A stretch of 64,000 nt of DNA from Panopea generosa (GCA_029582155.1 CM055907.1:9094451-9158450); one strand, 5' to 3'; positions 12,537-24,904 are shown, counted from the first letter of the stretch. The notes: a model not told the origin generated them from the letters alone. Program-made: numbers and translations.

Positions 12537-12731
12537 AATGCTGAAACCCTACAATCGAGCTCCACAAAGAACCCTGCTGATGATCTTCCAGATACACCGG
12601 ATTTAGACAACATGTAGAAATGAGAAACAATACAATAGCCTTGTTGATGATAATAGTAACTGATATCATTATTTTATAGGAACTTTGTAGATACCATTAT
12701 TTTTCGTGTGGTTAACATCTACTAGTGTAAA

Positions 12732-12755
12732 ACACGCACGCACGCACGCACGCAT
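12732..12755 (+). repeat. (CGCA)n microsatellite
   Basis: Five to six CGCA units just downstream of gene copy 1. Confidence 0.9.
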
Positions 12756-12776
12756 ATTTACATACATGTATCTTTT

Positions 12777-13068
12777 CCTCACTACAATACCTGGAGAAGT
12801 TAAAACAATAGTTATCACAACTTAATAGCTGTCTGCCAGCATGAACACATAAACATTATGTAAGATCTCCGATCTACTATACCTGGAGAAGTTACAACAA
12901 TAGTTATCACAACTTAATAGCTGTCTGCCCGCATGAACACATAAACATTATGTAAGATCTCTTCACTACGATACCTGGAGAAGTTACAACCATAGTTATC
13001 ACAACTTAATAGCTGTCTGCCACCATGAGAACATAAACATTATGTAAGATCTCCGATCTACAATTATT
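12777..13068 (+). repeat. ~95-bp tandem repeat, three units
   Basis: Each unit contains ATACCTGGAGAAGTTA, TAGTTATCACAACTTAATAG, CTGTCTGCC and CATTATGTAAGATCTC. The three units are near-identical, implying recent amplification. Confidence 0.92.
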
Positions 13069-16000
13069 TGCTTTACACTAACGTCGGTAAATAACTTTAG
13101 GCATATAAGGTGTGACTTTTTATCAACAATTCTTCTTTTGACTTCAACGTTTCTATACAGTCAAATGTGTAATATATGTCATGGGATTTTCTCAAATTAA
13201 TTTTGTGAGGCAAAATAAACAGTGTTCGGATAGAGACATAATGTTTAAAAGAAAACGTGTAAAGTACGATTTTCTCTCATAAGTTGGTAAGTGAAGAAAT
13301 GAAGAAATGAACAGTCGTCAAATATATAAAACGCTAAATAATATTTGTCATGTGTTCTCATTAATTCTTATAGTGGGCGGAAATATTATAATACATCCAA
13401 GTTTGGGCACCACATGATAAAAGGCATAATATATTTATCTCGTCAACTCTTGTGAAGATTAAAACTAATTAACAGCCGTACACTGTAAACATTCGTGTTT
13501 TATCTGTGCGCTCATTTCTCCTTGTTAAGTTTGTTGACATATGGAACGGAGAATGATAAACATCCTGCCGCTATTGCCACGGTTCCCAACAAGTGATATG
13601 ACGCGTGATAGTCTCTGGTAGCATTTCGCAAATCTCCTGGAAAGAGATATAATTACGGTTTCTTTTATGACCTCAAAGTTGAATGTTTATCAAAGTGACA
13701 CAGTCGTCTAAACTTTAGTCAATATCAGCAAACTGCAAATATGAAATTAGCAGACGCCGTATATATGTAGACCCTTAATTTAGCTTCTATTTTTGGAAAG
13801 AGGTAAATGTTGTTAAGGACATCATATTCCGCACATTGTTGATGATTTATCATAAAACAAATGAAAACTATATTACAAAAAGCTGCATGTTTCTTTTGGT
13901 ATTTTTTTTTTAAAAATATCCACGGAAATATCAAGCTTTGATTTTTCGAATCTTTTACTCATTATATCAAAACTGCTTACTAAACTGTGACGTCTTCATG
14001 CTTCTACTGAAATTGTGAATGACGTTGTAGTTTAGTAAGCGCTCAACTGCTATGATTGTGGGACAGGGAATGGAATCCCTGCTATTTCATTGGGTGATTA
14101 TAGACCTGACTCGGGGAAAAATATATTCATAAAATATTTTTGAAGCGGACCGATGAGTAACATCGACGTCAGAATTGCCGTATATCCGTTTAAAAACAGT
14201 TTTTGTTTCAATAATACATCTTGTTAAACAGTTATTAAAATAGTTAAGTGTGAAAAAGTAATTATAAACGGTTAAGACAAAGTATACTTAGAAATAACAA
14301 TTAAAATATGTTGTGTGAGTAATAAATAGTCTGACTTTTTTTAACGGCGGTGAACCATTGACCATTGTTCTATGGTGAAAAGCTTTTGTAATGCTTAAGC
14401 CAAAATAAAAGAAGAATGTTCTATAAAGAAATAATAGTTTGTATTTTTACAAACATCTCATTCATAATTTCAAACCTTTCGCAACTTCAACAGTTCAACT
14501 GTTCAACTGTTAATATTTGTTTCAATCTAGGTAATCATATACAATCTTCTAACAATGATATATAACTTATCATAAAGATACACACTTATAGGTCATTAAA
14601 TGCACCCAAATACCAAAAATAACACAAAAGAAAAGAGAAATTTTTTTTCTTATATTTCCATTATGGTCCATAAATATGCCATGCAGTTGTTAGTAATTCT
14701 TTTTAATATATCGCAGTAATACGTTAAACATGATATCACAATTGATTAGTGAAATGTTCTTGTGTACAAATGAAAGATGTATTTTTCTGTGTTCATGAGC
14801 ATTGCTTTGAGGTGTGTAATAAGTAAAATCATGTCATCATTTCTATTTTAAACATGGGTAAATAATTCCATGCCGAACATGTATGATCATATTTGTGATT
14901 ATTTTTTTATTTCATAAAGTTATTCACAACATAAACATAGTCATATAACAGTACATTTAGTTGCATAATTGTACATAGGTTGATTAGGTTTGTCCATCTA
15001 ATTTAACATATTGATTGTTCCAAATTATTTCTTTACTTATTGATTGTAAATCATTGTTTTTTATCTTTGTCCTAGCCTTAAAGTATTGTTGAATATATAA
15101 ATCATTTTTAAACATACTTTCTGTATCTTTATCATGTATGTTGCATTCAAAAAATAGTTATCCACCGTATTTTTTCAAGTTTTGTCATATAGTAATGCTA
15201 ACACAAGCCTGTATTATGTTCATCAAGTAATCGTTTAATTTAACTGAATTTTACGGATAAAATAAATTTTCTAATATCAATCATTTTTAAGCCGCCTTCA
15301 TGATAATCTAATGTCAAAATACTATGCTTAATTTTATCAGTTTTAGAATCCCAAATGAAATCAAACTGTGTTAATGATATTTTAAATTATACAAATATAA
15401 AACATATGATATCTCTTGCATACATTGAAGAATATGTTTTCCCTTTTATAGAACTAGCTTAGCCGGTAATGTTGGATAATAAATAAATAAACGTTTATGA
15501 AAACAAGTAACCATAAGTGGCAAATATGTTTATAATTATTGCATTCACTTTGATAATTTACATAACATATAATATGACAATTTGTAAGAATGTCAACTTG
15601 AAAATATTTTATTCAATAGTTGTTTTTTTTTTCATAAAGGTAATACAAAATAAACAGTATCTGACTCGGCTTAATGTCTTACTACACAGTTGAATTTGTT
15701 CTTTGTTTTATTTGAAATAAGTCCTAGGATTTCCACGATAAAATAAGTATTTATTGTTCATAGCAGGAACGTATACCCACATCGTAATTCGCAATAACTG
15801 GTGGGTTGGCCAGTAACTTTAAAAGAGGGTGCAGTGAAACTTTTTTTTAAAAATGAAGCCGTCAAATCCTCATAAATACATGTATTGTTTAAATACTATA
15901 AAAATCACTTTACTGTTTAACATCAGTGATTTCTTATTACAGTATATGCTATGGCAGCGTTGTCTCAACTGATCTGCAGCTAAACAACTCACAACCACTA

Positions 16001-16786
16001 TGAACAATTTTAAAATGTTTCAAAACCAAATTACAGAGGACTTTTTTTAAGCGCAAGAATCTTGCTACCTATGGGAAAAAGGGGGAGTAACTGTGTAGTG
16101 AATCGTAAAGAGTATTTTCGTTTTGTAATAAAGGTATAATATTTAAGATCAGTAGGGGATGAAGAGGGAGAACGTGTGAAGAAAGGAATATATCAAGAGT
16201 TGTCTAGGTTACTATGCGGTTACTCTTGCCAATAATTTATATAGAGAAGGATAGAAAACTTGCATCTCCTGACTCAATGTTGATTAAATAGCACATGACG
16301 GATTACTTATATGGCAAATGAATCATTTATAATTCACAGGCAACTGCTACATAAAATGTAAGTTGTATGTAATCTTAGATGTTTTATAATGTTTCACGGA
16401 AAATGATCTTGAATTATTAAAGTTGTTGAGGTCTAAAGTAAACTTTTTCGTAATGTATTAATTTAAACTGCAGTATACGCGTTTTGAAAAAAAGTAGTGC
16501 TCAACAATTTATAACACAAATTGCTGGGAATGGTATTGTTTTGATGACAATTTTAATCTGCAATGTTAGAACTTTAATTTGTAATCCTGAGATGAATACG
16601 CGAGCATTCACAAAATATCAATCAGTTGCCTTTCTTTTTCTATATAATTCCTTGCTGTGTTCACGTGTTTGTTTAGTAAATAAATTGTTATATAACAGTT
16701 TATTTGCATATACTTTTTTTATCTTAATCGAATTCATTCTTTTTTTCTTTAAATATTTTATTTCTCATTATACACATGCATATGTT
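13069..16786. other. AT-rich intergenic DNA, no gene recognised
   Basis: No ORF with recognisable domains, no RNA gene and no clear transposon. A tRNA-like phrase near 14,030-14,090 (AAGCGCTCAACTGC, then GGGAATGGAATCCC) may be a decayed SINE head. Confidence 0.5.
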
Positions 16787-17062
16787 TAGTGTGAATAATA
16801 TATACTGGCATACACAATAGAAGAAGATTAGTGTGAATAATATATCCTGGCATACACAATAGAAGAAGATTAGTGTGAATAATATATACTGGCATACACA
16901 ACAGAAGAAGATTAGTGTGAATAATATATACTGGCATACACAATAGAGGAAGATTAGTGTGAATAGTATATACTGGCATACGCAACAGAAGAAGATTAGT
17001 GTGAATAGTATATACTGGCATACACAATAGAGGAAGATTAGTGTGAATAATAAATACCGGCA
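16787..17062 (+). repeat. 42-bp minisatellite, about 6.5 units
   Basis: Units read TTAGTGTGAATAATATATAC, then TGGCATACACAATAGAAGAAGA with scattered substitutions. As 42 is a multiple of 3, it yields a spurious repetitive minus-strand ORF of 101 codons. Confidence 0.95.
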
Positions 17063-17689
17063 TGCTAAGATTTTATATCAATAAGTATATTCAGAATATT
17101 TTTATATAATGTTCACAAGAATTGAATTCCTTTATTTATATTTTTCTTAATTTAAAAAATATATTTGTTTGTTTTGCATTCTGCTTATATATTTTCTTTC
17201 TTAATAAAGCAAAGTCACAATGTGTTATATAAATAATAATTTATGTATAATATGGAATATAAGTTAGTTGATGTAGAATGCAATGTTATATATATATATA
17301 TAGATGTATCCAAGATGTATCTTATTATTTGTTTATGATTGGTATATTTTCATAATATTTTACGACATCAACTCTTGACACTATGATACACTATGAATGG
17401 ATTTTTACAATTATATTTAATTTAAAACCTTTAGATAATATTCAAATATAAAATTTCCACCATTTGATTTTAGTCTTGTTTTTAGCTTTTGATAAATGTG
17501 TTTTCACATACCAGTATTGTTCTCATCTAAGCATTATTTTACATATCTTGCATTAAGTGGTATAACATGTTTATTTACATTATTTTTTTTAATCCTCCTT
17601 TAGACTTATATAAGTATATTTATATAACCTATTAATTTCGTTCATGGATATGGTAAATTCATTACTAATAAAGTTAACAAAACACAAAT

Positions 17690-18119
17690 ATGTAAAAAAA
17701 CGTTAGTTGATTTATTTCCGACGTTTCGGCTTATCGCCATAATCATGGATTGACAAATAAACATGTAACGGAAGTGACGTAATAGCGGGAAAAGTAAATG
17801 AGCCGTGTCATACGAAAAAAATGCATACGGACTTGAGCGATAAATGTGGGCTCAGATCAGCATTCGGTGTCCCTCAGGCCGAAACTGGACCGCATATACC
17901 GGGTCCGTCGAATATTCGACTCAATGAATTATTAATCCAGGAGCCAAACACGCGACAAGACGTGGCTTATGTAGAATATTGTCGCAATCACAAATATCGT
18001 TATATCGAATCGATACGTTACTTAAATTCCTATAAATAGTAGTATAAATGTGAAATAGGAACAAACGGTATTACATATAACTGTAAAATGAAAGCACCTC
18101 TACATATCATACAGCTGCA
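17690..18119 (-). mobile_element. 3' segment of Penelope-like element, cut off by the Kolobok-type insertion
   Basis: This minus-strand segment is the continuation of the Penelope-like element at 25,103-26,430. At the inner edge, one TTAA bridges the two parts and restores the expected Gly-Leu-Asn after the Tyr-Pro-Phe of the GIY-YIG domain; a stop follows five codons later. The segment also holds a hammerhead-like motif typical of these elements. The 3' end (near 17,690) is an estimate. No coding domain is seen in the rest. Confidence 0.6.
17717..17748 (-). ncRNA. Hammerhead-ribozyme-like motif of a Penelope-like element (decayed)
   Basis: On the minus strand, ATGGCGATAAGCC is followed directly by GAAACGTCGG. 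The GGCNNNAGCC hairpin followed by GAAACGTC is the second half of the hammerhead core found in the terminal repeats of Penelope-like elements. The CUGAUGA half is degraded (CATGATT), so self-cleavage is unlikely. The motif call is from recognition, not folding. Confidence 0.6.
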
Positions 18120-18123
18120 TTAA

Positions 18124-18320
18124 AGGGTACCGCATGTCAGAATATAAATGGCTATTTATCGTTAAATAGACATGTAAATAACACAAAAATCAACAAATTT
18201 TAATTGTACGAAATTTATCAAATGAGAAAAAAGATATTTAATATCATGATTTCAAGCGTGTTCCTAAATGCTGTGGGCGCCGCCATTTTATATTCGGTGA
18301 CGTCATAGCTGCACTTCCGT
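18124..18320 (+). repeat. Left terminal inverted repeat with promoter-like core
   Basis: Begins AGGGTACCGCA. At about 158-195 bp inward lie CGCCATTTT, a CRE-type TGACGTCA (18298-18305) and GCACTTCC. The inverted partner at the right end has the same three blocks at the same distance. It is likely the promoter of the THAP/transposase transcript. Confidence 0.65.
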
Positions 18321-18586
18321 TCTAGTTATCGCGCAAATTGTATTGTGTCGTTAGTGACTGCTCTCTACTGAAACTCTTATGTATATACACTAATATACGT
18401 TTTCAGTTTAAATATAGAAATACAGTGCATAAATGAACATCAAAGGAAGACAATTAAATGCGAAAACGATTCTGAATTGAAGGACTTAACCCATAAACAT
18501 TGTTTTCTTCAGCGAAATTAGGGGGTGGAGTAATGCGATATGTTTTGTGGGCAGCGTTGTGTTTTGTTTTCCTAATATGTGTAACA

Positions 18587-18860
18587 ATGCCTCAGTGTCA
18601 AGCTTTTGGTTGTAAGTATAGGTCTGGAAAAGACAAAAAAGAATACCGGACTTAAAATAATCTAAGGATAGTAGAAAACTGCAAAAAAGTGGATCGAAAA
18701 CATCAAAAATGGACCTTTTGAAACATTCAGAGCATCTAAATCTTTAGTGGTTTGTGAGGATCACTTTACAAAGGATTGTTTTAGTGGAAGTTTTGCTAGT
18801 TCTGTGGCAGAGTCACTTGACTTTCAGCACAAGAGAAAAACATTGAAACCAGAAGGATAA
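18587..18860 (+). pseudogene. THAP-domain exon of the Kolobok-type transposase (broken)
   Basis: Starts MPQCQAFGCKYRSGKDKK, the N-terminal start and first Cys pair of a THAP zinc finger (C2CH, DNA-binding). After a stop and frame changes it continues with a Trp-containing segment (WIENIKNGPFETF) and VCEDHFTKDCFS, the second Cys-His pair followed by the conserved Phe. At least one in-frame TAA (near 18,653) and one extra base in an A run (near 18,688) break it. In this family THAP targets the transposase to DNA ends. The domain call is firm; the protein is dead. Confidence 0.75.
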
Positions 18861-19808
18861 TTTAACTATTTTAAAATTCAATCATCAGTGTCAGGCTACA
18901 TGATAAGATGTCAGACTCGTGATTCATAGGTTTCGGATTTTATCTTTTGTTCATGATCGGTATGACTTTTATCATCTTTTTTGGGTGAAAGCTTCATAAA
19001 ACATTGCTGTGTTTCTCTATAATTTTGAACTCATATTTTTCACCAGGTCTGAAAATGATATTACCACTTTTTGAAAACAACAATGTCACTGTGTCTGAAA
19101 ATTACAATACTGTATTAAAATGTCTGAGACTTGTAAACACTATGACATATAATCAATGTATCTGAGTAAGATATATATTTCCACTGTATCTGAGAATTAT
19201 AATATTGTGTCTGATAATGCAAATGTCTGAGTCAGTATACTAGCTAATGTGTCAGAGACTATGTCTGAGGATGCCTTGCTCCAAAACTATCTCCATTTGT
19301 CCCTATGAAGAAGCTGAAAATCATAATGTGCACTGAAAACTGGGAGTTCAGTAGTTGTTTAGACTCACTTTTTATTTTATTGGTCTATTTATAGACTTGT
19401 AGTCTTATCTATGGACATTATTCATGTTGTTTATCATAGTTATTCTAATACAGTCTTTATAAGTAATACTAGGTTTCCTAGTATCACGTTACAAACCAAA
19501 TGAACCAAAAAAAATAACATTCTTGATTGTTATTAATTATTTAATTTCACAATCGATTGATAATCAAATTGGATGAGTCTTTCCAATAAGCTATAGATCT
19601 ATTTTAATTGATTAATCGTTACATCGTTAAAATTCCGACTGAAATTGTTATTTTAATGATTTTTGGGAGTTCCTTATGGCTGAAAATAAATAGTGTACTC
19701 TCTGGCATGTGCTCTTTTGTGTTTTACGACACAGAGATCTACATCGTGTCTTTTGAATAATGAATTATGAAATAGGTTTGTTTTTGTTTAAACTTATTTA
19801 TTTTAATT

Positions 19809-19993
19809 CAATTGTGAAACAAATTCTAACAACTTAGACAAATCACGCTCGAAGTTTTGCTGGGTTAGAACCAGTACAAGCATATGTGGAAAAAGTGTCT
19901 TGCTCAAGGACATCGCACATAGCCATGGAGGAAAATCGAACCCACAACCCTCCGATCATAGGTTCGGTGTTTTATCACTAAACCACGCACTCA
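19809..19993 (-). mobile_element. tRNA-derived SINE, family 1
   Basis: Minus-strand copy: GTGCGTGGTTTAGTGATAAA, B box GTGGGTTCGATT, then GAGCAAGACACTTTTTCC-ACATATGCTTGTACTGG. It lies inside the Kolobok-type element and is therefore younger than that insertion. Confidence 0.85.
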
Positions 19994-20338
19994 ACACAAG
20001 GTTTAATAGCTTGGATTATTTTGCGATAAAAATGTATCATCTTTACAAGCAAAATATATATACAATATATACGAAACAATGGGAACCCAATTCTAGTCTG
20101 GTCCAGTAATTTTTGTCCAGGATCGGCTATAGCATGTACACTGTCGCACAATCTATTGCGTCCCGAATCATTTACTTTCTTCAATATTAAGAGACTACCA
20201 AAAAACTCCCAATATTCTTGAGGTGACCATCAGATTTATCTACAATTTATTGTTTTTGTGTTATTAAAAGTTATTTTGACTCTGCAAAAATATTGATTTT
20301 TTATGTATCAAATTAAAAAGATAATATATCTTTTACAG

Positions 20339-20482
20339 TTGAAAGAGAGACTTACAAATGATAGAGGAAAGACTTCCAGTAAAGAAAATGAGATCCACTT
20401 ATGTACTGATGATACATCACTGGAAGACACAATATTGTTCTGTGAGGATGATCAAGTTACACCTAACATAATAGATAATTGA
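20339..20482 (+). pseudogene. Possible second exon of the Kolobok-type transposase gene
   Basis: After a TTTTACAG acceptor, 47 codons are open: an acidic linker with DDTSLEDTILFCEDDQV. It ends at TGA, followed closely by a GTATGT donor near 20,493. A low-complexity acidic linker between THAP and the catalytic domain would be normal. It is supported only by position, splice signals and composition. Confidence 0.4.
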
Positions 20483-21390
20483 GAATGAACAAGTATGTAT
20501 TAGAAAAAAAGTTTTTGTGTGGCAGACCTGTACAATAAACACAAATTCTCGCTGCCGATATATGAGAAGAAAAAAAATACAAAAAAATACAAATTATTAT
20601 ACTGATAAAAACTGATGAAAATATGTGTTGCATTTTTAGCTCTACTGGCCGCCTTATGTCGTAATAGATTGTCCGTCTGTTAACCATTTTCTTGTAGACA
20701 TGATAACCCATTGTTTCAATCATTTACAAGAGTTCTATCCTTAGAAACAAAAGTATGATTCTGCACACATACAGATCGGTAAATATGTTGGTAGTCTGTT
20801 TATGGATATACGGAACAGCCAGAAATAATTATACCAAGTCAGTAATTTCCTAAATCAGTCAAACAAGTTATGTTCAGATATATATCGATCAGCGACAGTG
20901 TTTTTTTTACTTTTAGGGGAAGTCATCAATATGTATGTTTAAAACAGTGAACAGGTCAGGATCCCTGATATTTATTATTTTAAACGGGCATTAAACCCCA
21001 TTTTTAGCATACATTTTCTAAAATTGGGGAGGAATGGGGACAAACTTCGCCGAGTATTTGGGATAAAAGACACTGAGCAAATTGGCGTGTTCTTTTTAAT
21101 ACTATGATCCTACCATGTGCAGTGTATTCATGGCTGCATACACTCTTGTACAATGTGCTATTAGTTTTTGGCTTCCCTCCATATTTTTTTTTTGCTATCA
21201 AACAGCTAAGTATATCAAAGTAATACAATATTTATTACACTTAATACTGTTACCTAAATATATGACATGGTACTTCTAAATCTCTGGCAAGTCACTATTT
21301 TAAAAAAAGGTTTTCTTTGAAATTATAATTGTTTATAAATTGTATGAAGTCATTTTCCACCGTAATAAATGTATGCTTTTCTTATCTTAG

Positions 21391-22702
21391 GAACATACAC
21401 CCATAGTTATGGATATAGAGATGGGCAGAACTGCTACACACCTACAATGTTGCCACGCATGCATATTATGCAAAAAGAATGAGACCAGCTCAAACATACA
21501 GTCGGACCATGCTTATGTGAATGAAAGAAAGACTATGGTGACAGTATAGACTCAAACTTGCGAGGCTGATATAGATACATGTGCAATATAATTAACAGAC
21601 AGTAAACTGTGTTCGACTCCGAAGTGAACTGCTTTATATTTCCTTGAGAGGTAATGCGTAAGTTTAGGAGAATCTGATCTTAATGATTTTGCCGATATGA
21701 GTGCATCCTTTAGAGATGATTCTGGTGACATTACTTTCCAATCAACAAACAGTGATTCTGAAACTGACTGTGAGACGGATTTAGTAGAGAACAAACAAAA
21801 TACCATTGTTGTACATAAGTATATTGTGTTTGAAGCCTGTCTTCGTGAACTCTTTGTAAGACTTAGGTGCTCAAAGGTTAATTGTAGTAGTCCAGTTGAT
21901 CCTGATGACATAGAATTCGACCGAACAGATGGTAGTCTGTTGAAAACCACACTTTTCTGTACCAGTGGACATACAATTATGAAATGGTCATCACAGCCTA
22001 TGCCTGGGAAAATGCCAGCAAGTAATCTTTTACTCAATGAAGCCGTTTTATTCAGTGGACATACATATACAAGAATCGCACACTTCTTTAAGTTTACTAA
22101 CTTGAATTTCTTGTCTCACACAACATCTGACAGAATTCAACGCCAGCAGCTAATACCAGTTGTTTTTGATACTTGGTCAAGAATTCAAGATAGCATATTG
22201 GAGAAAGTGACTAACAGACCGTTTAGACTAGCAGGGGATGGCCGTTGTGATAGTCCGGACTTTAGTGCCAAGTATCTAACATACTCTTTAATGGACTTGG
22301 AAGATGGTACTATTGTGATATATGTTGCCATGAAGGTAACTCAAACTGGTAGCTCGGGAAAATAGAAGTCTTTGGATTCTGTCAGTGTATGGAGTATTTA
22401 ATCGTCAGAGGTTTCAAAATCAGTTTGTTAGCTACGGACAGACATGCCCAGGTAAGGAGTGTGATGTTTCGAGAGTTTATGGAAACCAATCACCATTTTG
22501 GTGTCTGGCACTTGGCAAAAAACTTGCAGCTAAAGCAAAATGTAAAGGTGCTGAGGAACTTGATGTCGTTAAACAAAAAGAAGATAAAGTTCTACCACCA
22601 ACAACTGTCAAAAAGAAGGAAAATATTGCTCTAACACCAGCACTATCAAAAAACGATCTTATCAGAAAAATGAAATCACGATTCACGACTAATGCCCCGT
22701 AA
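21391..22702 (+). pseudogene. Kolobok-type transposase, catalytic region (frameshifted, internally deleted)
   Basis: An acceptor at 21,390 opens the region. The longest frame (21,697-22,365) has an acidic N-terminal part, a zinc-binding-like segment (LRCSKVNC, then FCTSGHTIMKWSSQP), a NLLLNEAVLFSGHTY segment, then GDGRCDSPDFSAKYLTYS, the motif carrying the first catalytic Asp. A frameshift moves the reading to 22,389 onward, where LLATDRHAQVR carries the next conserved Asp and GVWHLAKNL follows. A third frame gives KAKCKGAEELDVV and a short tail to the stop at 22,702. The rest of the catalytic core usually following WH is missing, so this copy cannot transpose. The minus-strand 161-codon ORF opposite is a shadow. 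Confidence 0.8.
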
Positions 22703-23067
22703 AAATGTGACCAATGCCTCCTTTTAAAATATATATTTATGTATGTTTATTTTTCTTTTAAGATAGAATCATTGTTAAAAATTTGCCATATTAAGGGATA
22801 TATTCAAATATTCCAATTTAGATTACGGTTCCGGGTTAGGGACAATTATGTTTTCAGCTCAAAATTGCATTTTGTGACTTTATGAAAAAAATCAATTTTT
22901 TGAAAGTCAACAAAAATTTAGATAGCTGCAGTTTTGAGTGTTAGTGTAGATAGGATATGAGCATGGCAAACATTTAATTTGTTCGGGACCGCTTCACATG
23001 ATTTCATCGTTCATACCCATTTAGTTTATGCATTATACATATGTTATGTTTGTAAATAATAATTAAA

Positions 23068-23310
23068 GGTCCTCAGTGTTTGAATGGTCTATGATGTCAT
23101 CTCAAGATACCTTCACTGCTAACATTGTAGTTTCGAGTCCAACTTGCTCGAAAAACTTTATGTGAGAATGTTTTCCAGTTACTTACTGAAGGACGGTGAT
23201 TCTACTCAGATTCATATGAGGTCTTCCTCCACCAATAAAACTTAATATGCTACATATATAACCTGACATATGTTGAAAATGGTGTTAAAACTCATTAAAA
23301 ATACTGTTAC
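23068..23310 (+). mobile_element. tRNA-derived SINE, family 2
   Basis: Plus-strand copy beginning GGTCCTCAGTGTTTGAATGG, with the B-box region GTAGTTTCGAGTCC and the body GAAGGACGGTGATTCTACTC and AGGTCTTCCTCCACCAATAA. It lies inside the Kolobok-type element. Confidence 0.85.
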
Positions 23311-24179
23311 ATCTAAGAAAAAGAATCTAAATGACGATGTGAAGGCGATTAAGCAGTATTACTGTTGCTCTCTAGTTTTAGATTGGGAATTTCATTTCAA
23401 ATTTACCACTCCGATATAGTACTATAATAGATGAAAAATAAAGAGGAACCAAAATGTATTGATCTTTAAGTGTAGAAACAGATAACACATATATATTTAT
23501 AATATGAATTATTTATTTTTGCAAATCTGTGATTGTATGATGAGAAATTGATTGATACAAAAGTAAAAAAAGTATAAATATTTCATTCATCATGTGTTAT
23601 ATAAAACATTTCATATCTATCTAGTTCAGTTCAGTTTCTAGTCCAGTTCTGATTTTTCTAAATTTCTGTAAATATAGATTTGACATTTATAATAATTATG
23701 CTGAGTTCTGTTTATTAAAGTCGAAAGGTCACATTTCATGGAAAAAGGTCATGTATATTGTCCATAGCTGATCGAAATCCGCAGTATTCACTATCTTGTG
23801 AAGAAAATCTGTCTCTGACTCGTTTTACAACACATGAGGGTAGAACAAGTCTGTTTCCCTTTCCCAGTATTTCACCTTTCATCATCCAGCAAATGAATTG
23901 TCTGTATGCAGTTAGACGGGACTGTCTGGAAACAATATGACATATTATTATTATATAATAGGAAAAAAATTGTTTTTGTTATTTGTGAGAGTTTATTACA
24001 GTTTGACAATAAAAGAGACGTATATCTTTATCATGTATGGCTATTGATCAGCTTTGTGCGTAAAACAATGCTTATGCTGGTTGTATTGGTTGATTGTTTT
24101 TATTATTGCATATATATGTATAAAACTTCATTTAAACAAATATAAAACACATTTTAAGTTGTTTATTTATTCTTTTGTT

Positions 24180-24400
24180 CGTTCGTATGAACATTTATTT
24201 TAGTGTTATACCAGTACTCAAGCACTACCCAAAAAATGTCCATCTCCGCAAGTAACTTATAACTTTTCCACTTGAATCGGCGTTGAAAAACAAATGACAA
24301 TGAGACGCAATGTCACATGCCAATCATCACGAAGATTGTGGCCAGAAAAGGATTCGAACTCCTGACCCAATGATTGATATGCAGTCTGCCCTGAATGATT
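24180..24400 (-). mobile_element. tRNA-derived SINE-like repeat, third type
   Basis: On the minus strand, GGGTCAGGAGTTCGAATCC is a good B box, followed by a 3' body rich in short T runs. It appears once in this window, so boundaries are uncertain. Confidence 0.5.
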
Positions 24401-24419
24401 TTTAAAAAAGTGGGGGGGG

Positions 24420-24811
24420 GGGGGTCGGGGGGGAGAACAATACCAAAAACCATAACGTACGTGTTGCTTAATGCATCTGGTGCTCTTTCACGACTCCTTA
24501 TAGGCCATTATCTGTATAAAGGCAACCTCGAGAACTACTGGATTAAGCACAATTGTTTCGAAGTGAGAGTGTTCTGTGATACATTCTAAATCTTCTAAAT
24601 TTCCAATAGTAAGATTATTGCATCTGCAGCACATATTTTCGTCAGACGAAGGCATCATTATACAGTTTTCGAAGCTGCAAAAATCGTTCACATGTGTGAA
24701 CGACTGTGCCGTCTCACTTTTTCTCTCGTTTTCTAATTCATTTAACTTTGCTTCCGAAAATTCTGGTTCAAAGTTGTAGGCCACAAGTCCTTCTCTGTTA
24801 TTAAAATCCAT
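24420..24811 (-). pseudogene. P2X7 C-terminal (zinc 'ballast') domain-like protein carried by the transposon
   Basis: The ORF runs 24,811 to 24,488 (107 aa). It starts MDFNNREGLVAYNFEPEFSE and contains MPSSDENMCCRC and LECITEHSHFETIVLNPVVL. A Glu-Glu/Asp-Cys-Cys segment followed by CITEH and a Leu-Asn-Val-Leu helix is the signature I know from the intracellular C-terminal domain of P2X7 receptors and stand-alone relatives. No ATP-receptor ectodomain or membrane segment is present. After the TGA, another frame (RAPDALSNTY) continues the family pattern to a poly-G tract near 24,430, so the 3' part is frameshifted and truncated. It converges on the transposase and is driven from the right inverted repeat. 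Function in the transposon is unknown. Confidence 0.7.
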
Positions 24812-24904
24812 TTTATTATTCTTGCGAGTACTTTTGCCTGTGACTATAATTTCACGTTTCTATAACTGCTGTAGCGTATAAATTAATTTTGTGTTAAACT
24901 GGAA

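Noticed and set aside
16758..17063. Repetitive minus-strand ORF
   Set aside because: 42-bp minisatellite, a multiple of three.
17821..18039. 72-codon plus-strand ORF
   Set aside because: Lies antisense in the 3' segment of the Penelope-like element; no family resemblance and no conservation to test.
21552..22037. 161-codon minus-strand ORF
   Set aside because: Shadow of the transposase frame on the opposite strand; no recognisable motif.
24367..24430. Target or structural role for the poly-G tract
   Set aside because: Simple homopolymer with likely length error; also seen at 2,921 and, as poly-C, 50,224 without shared context.
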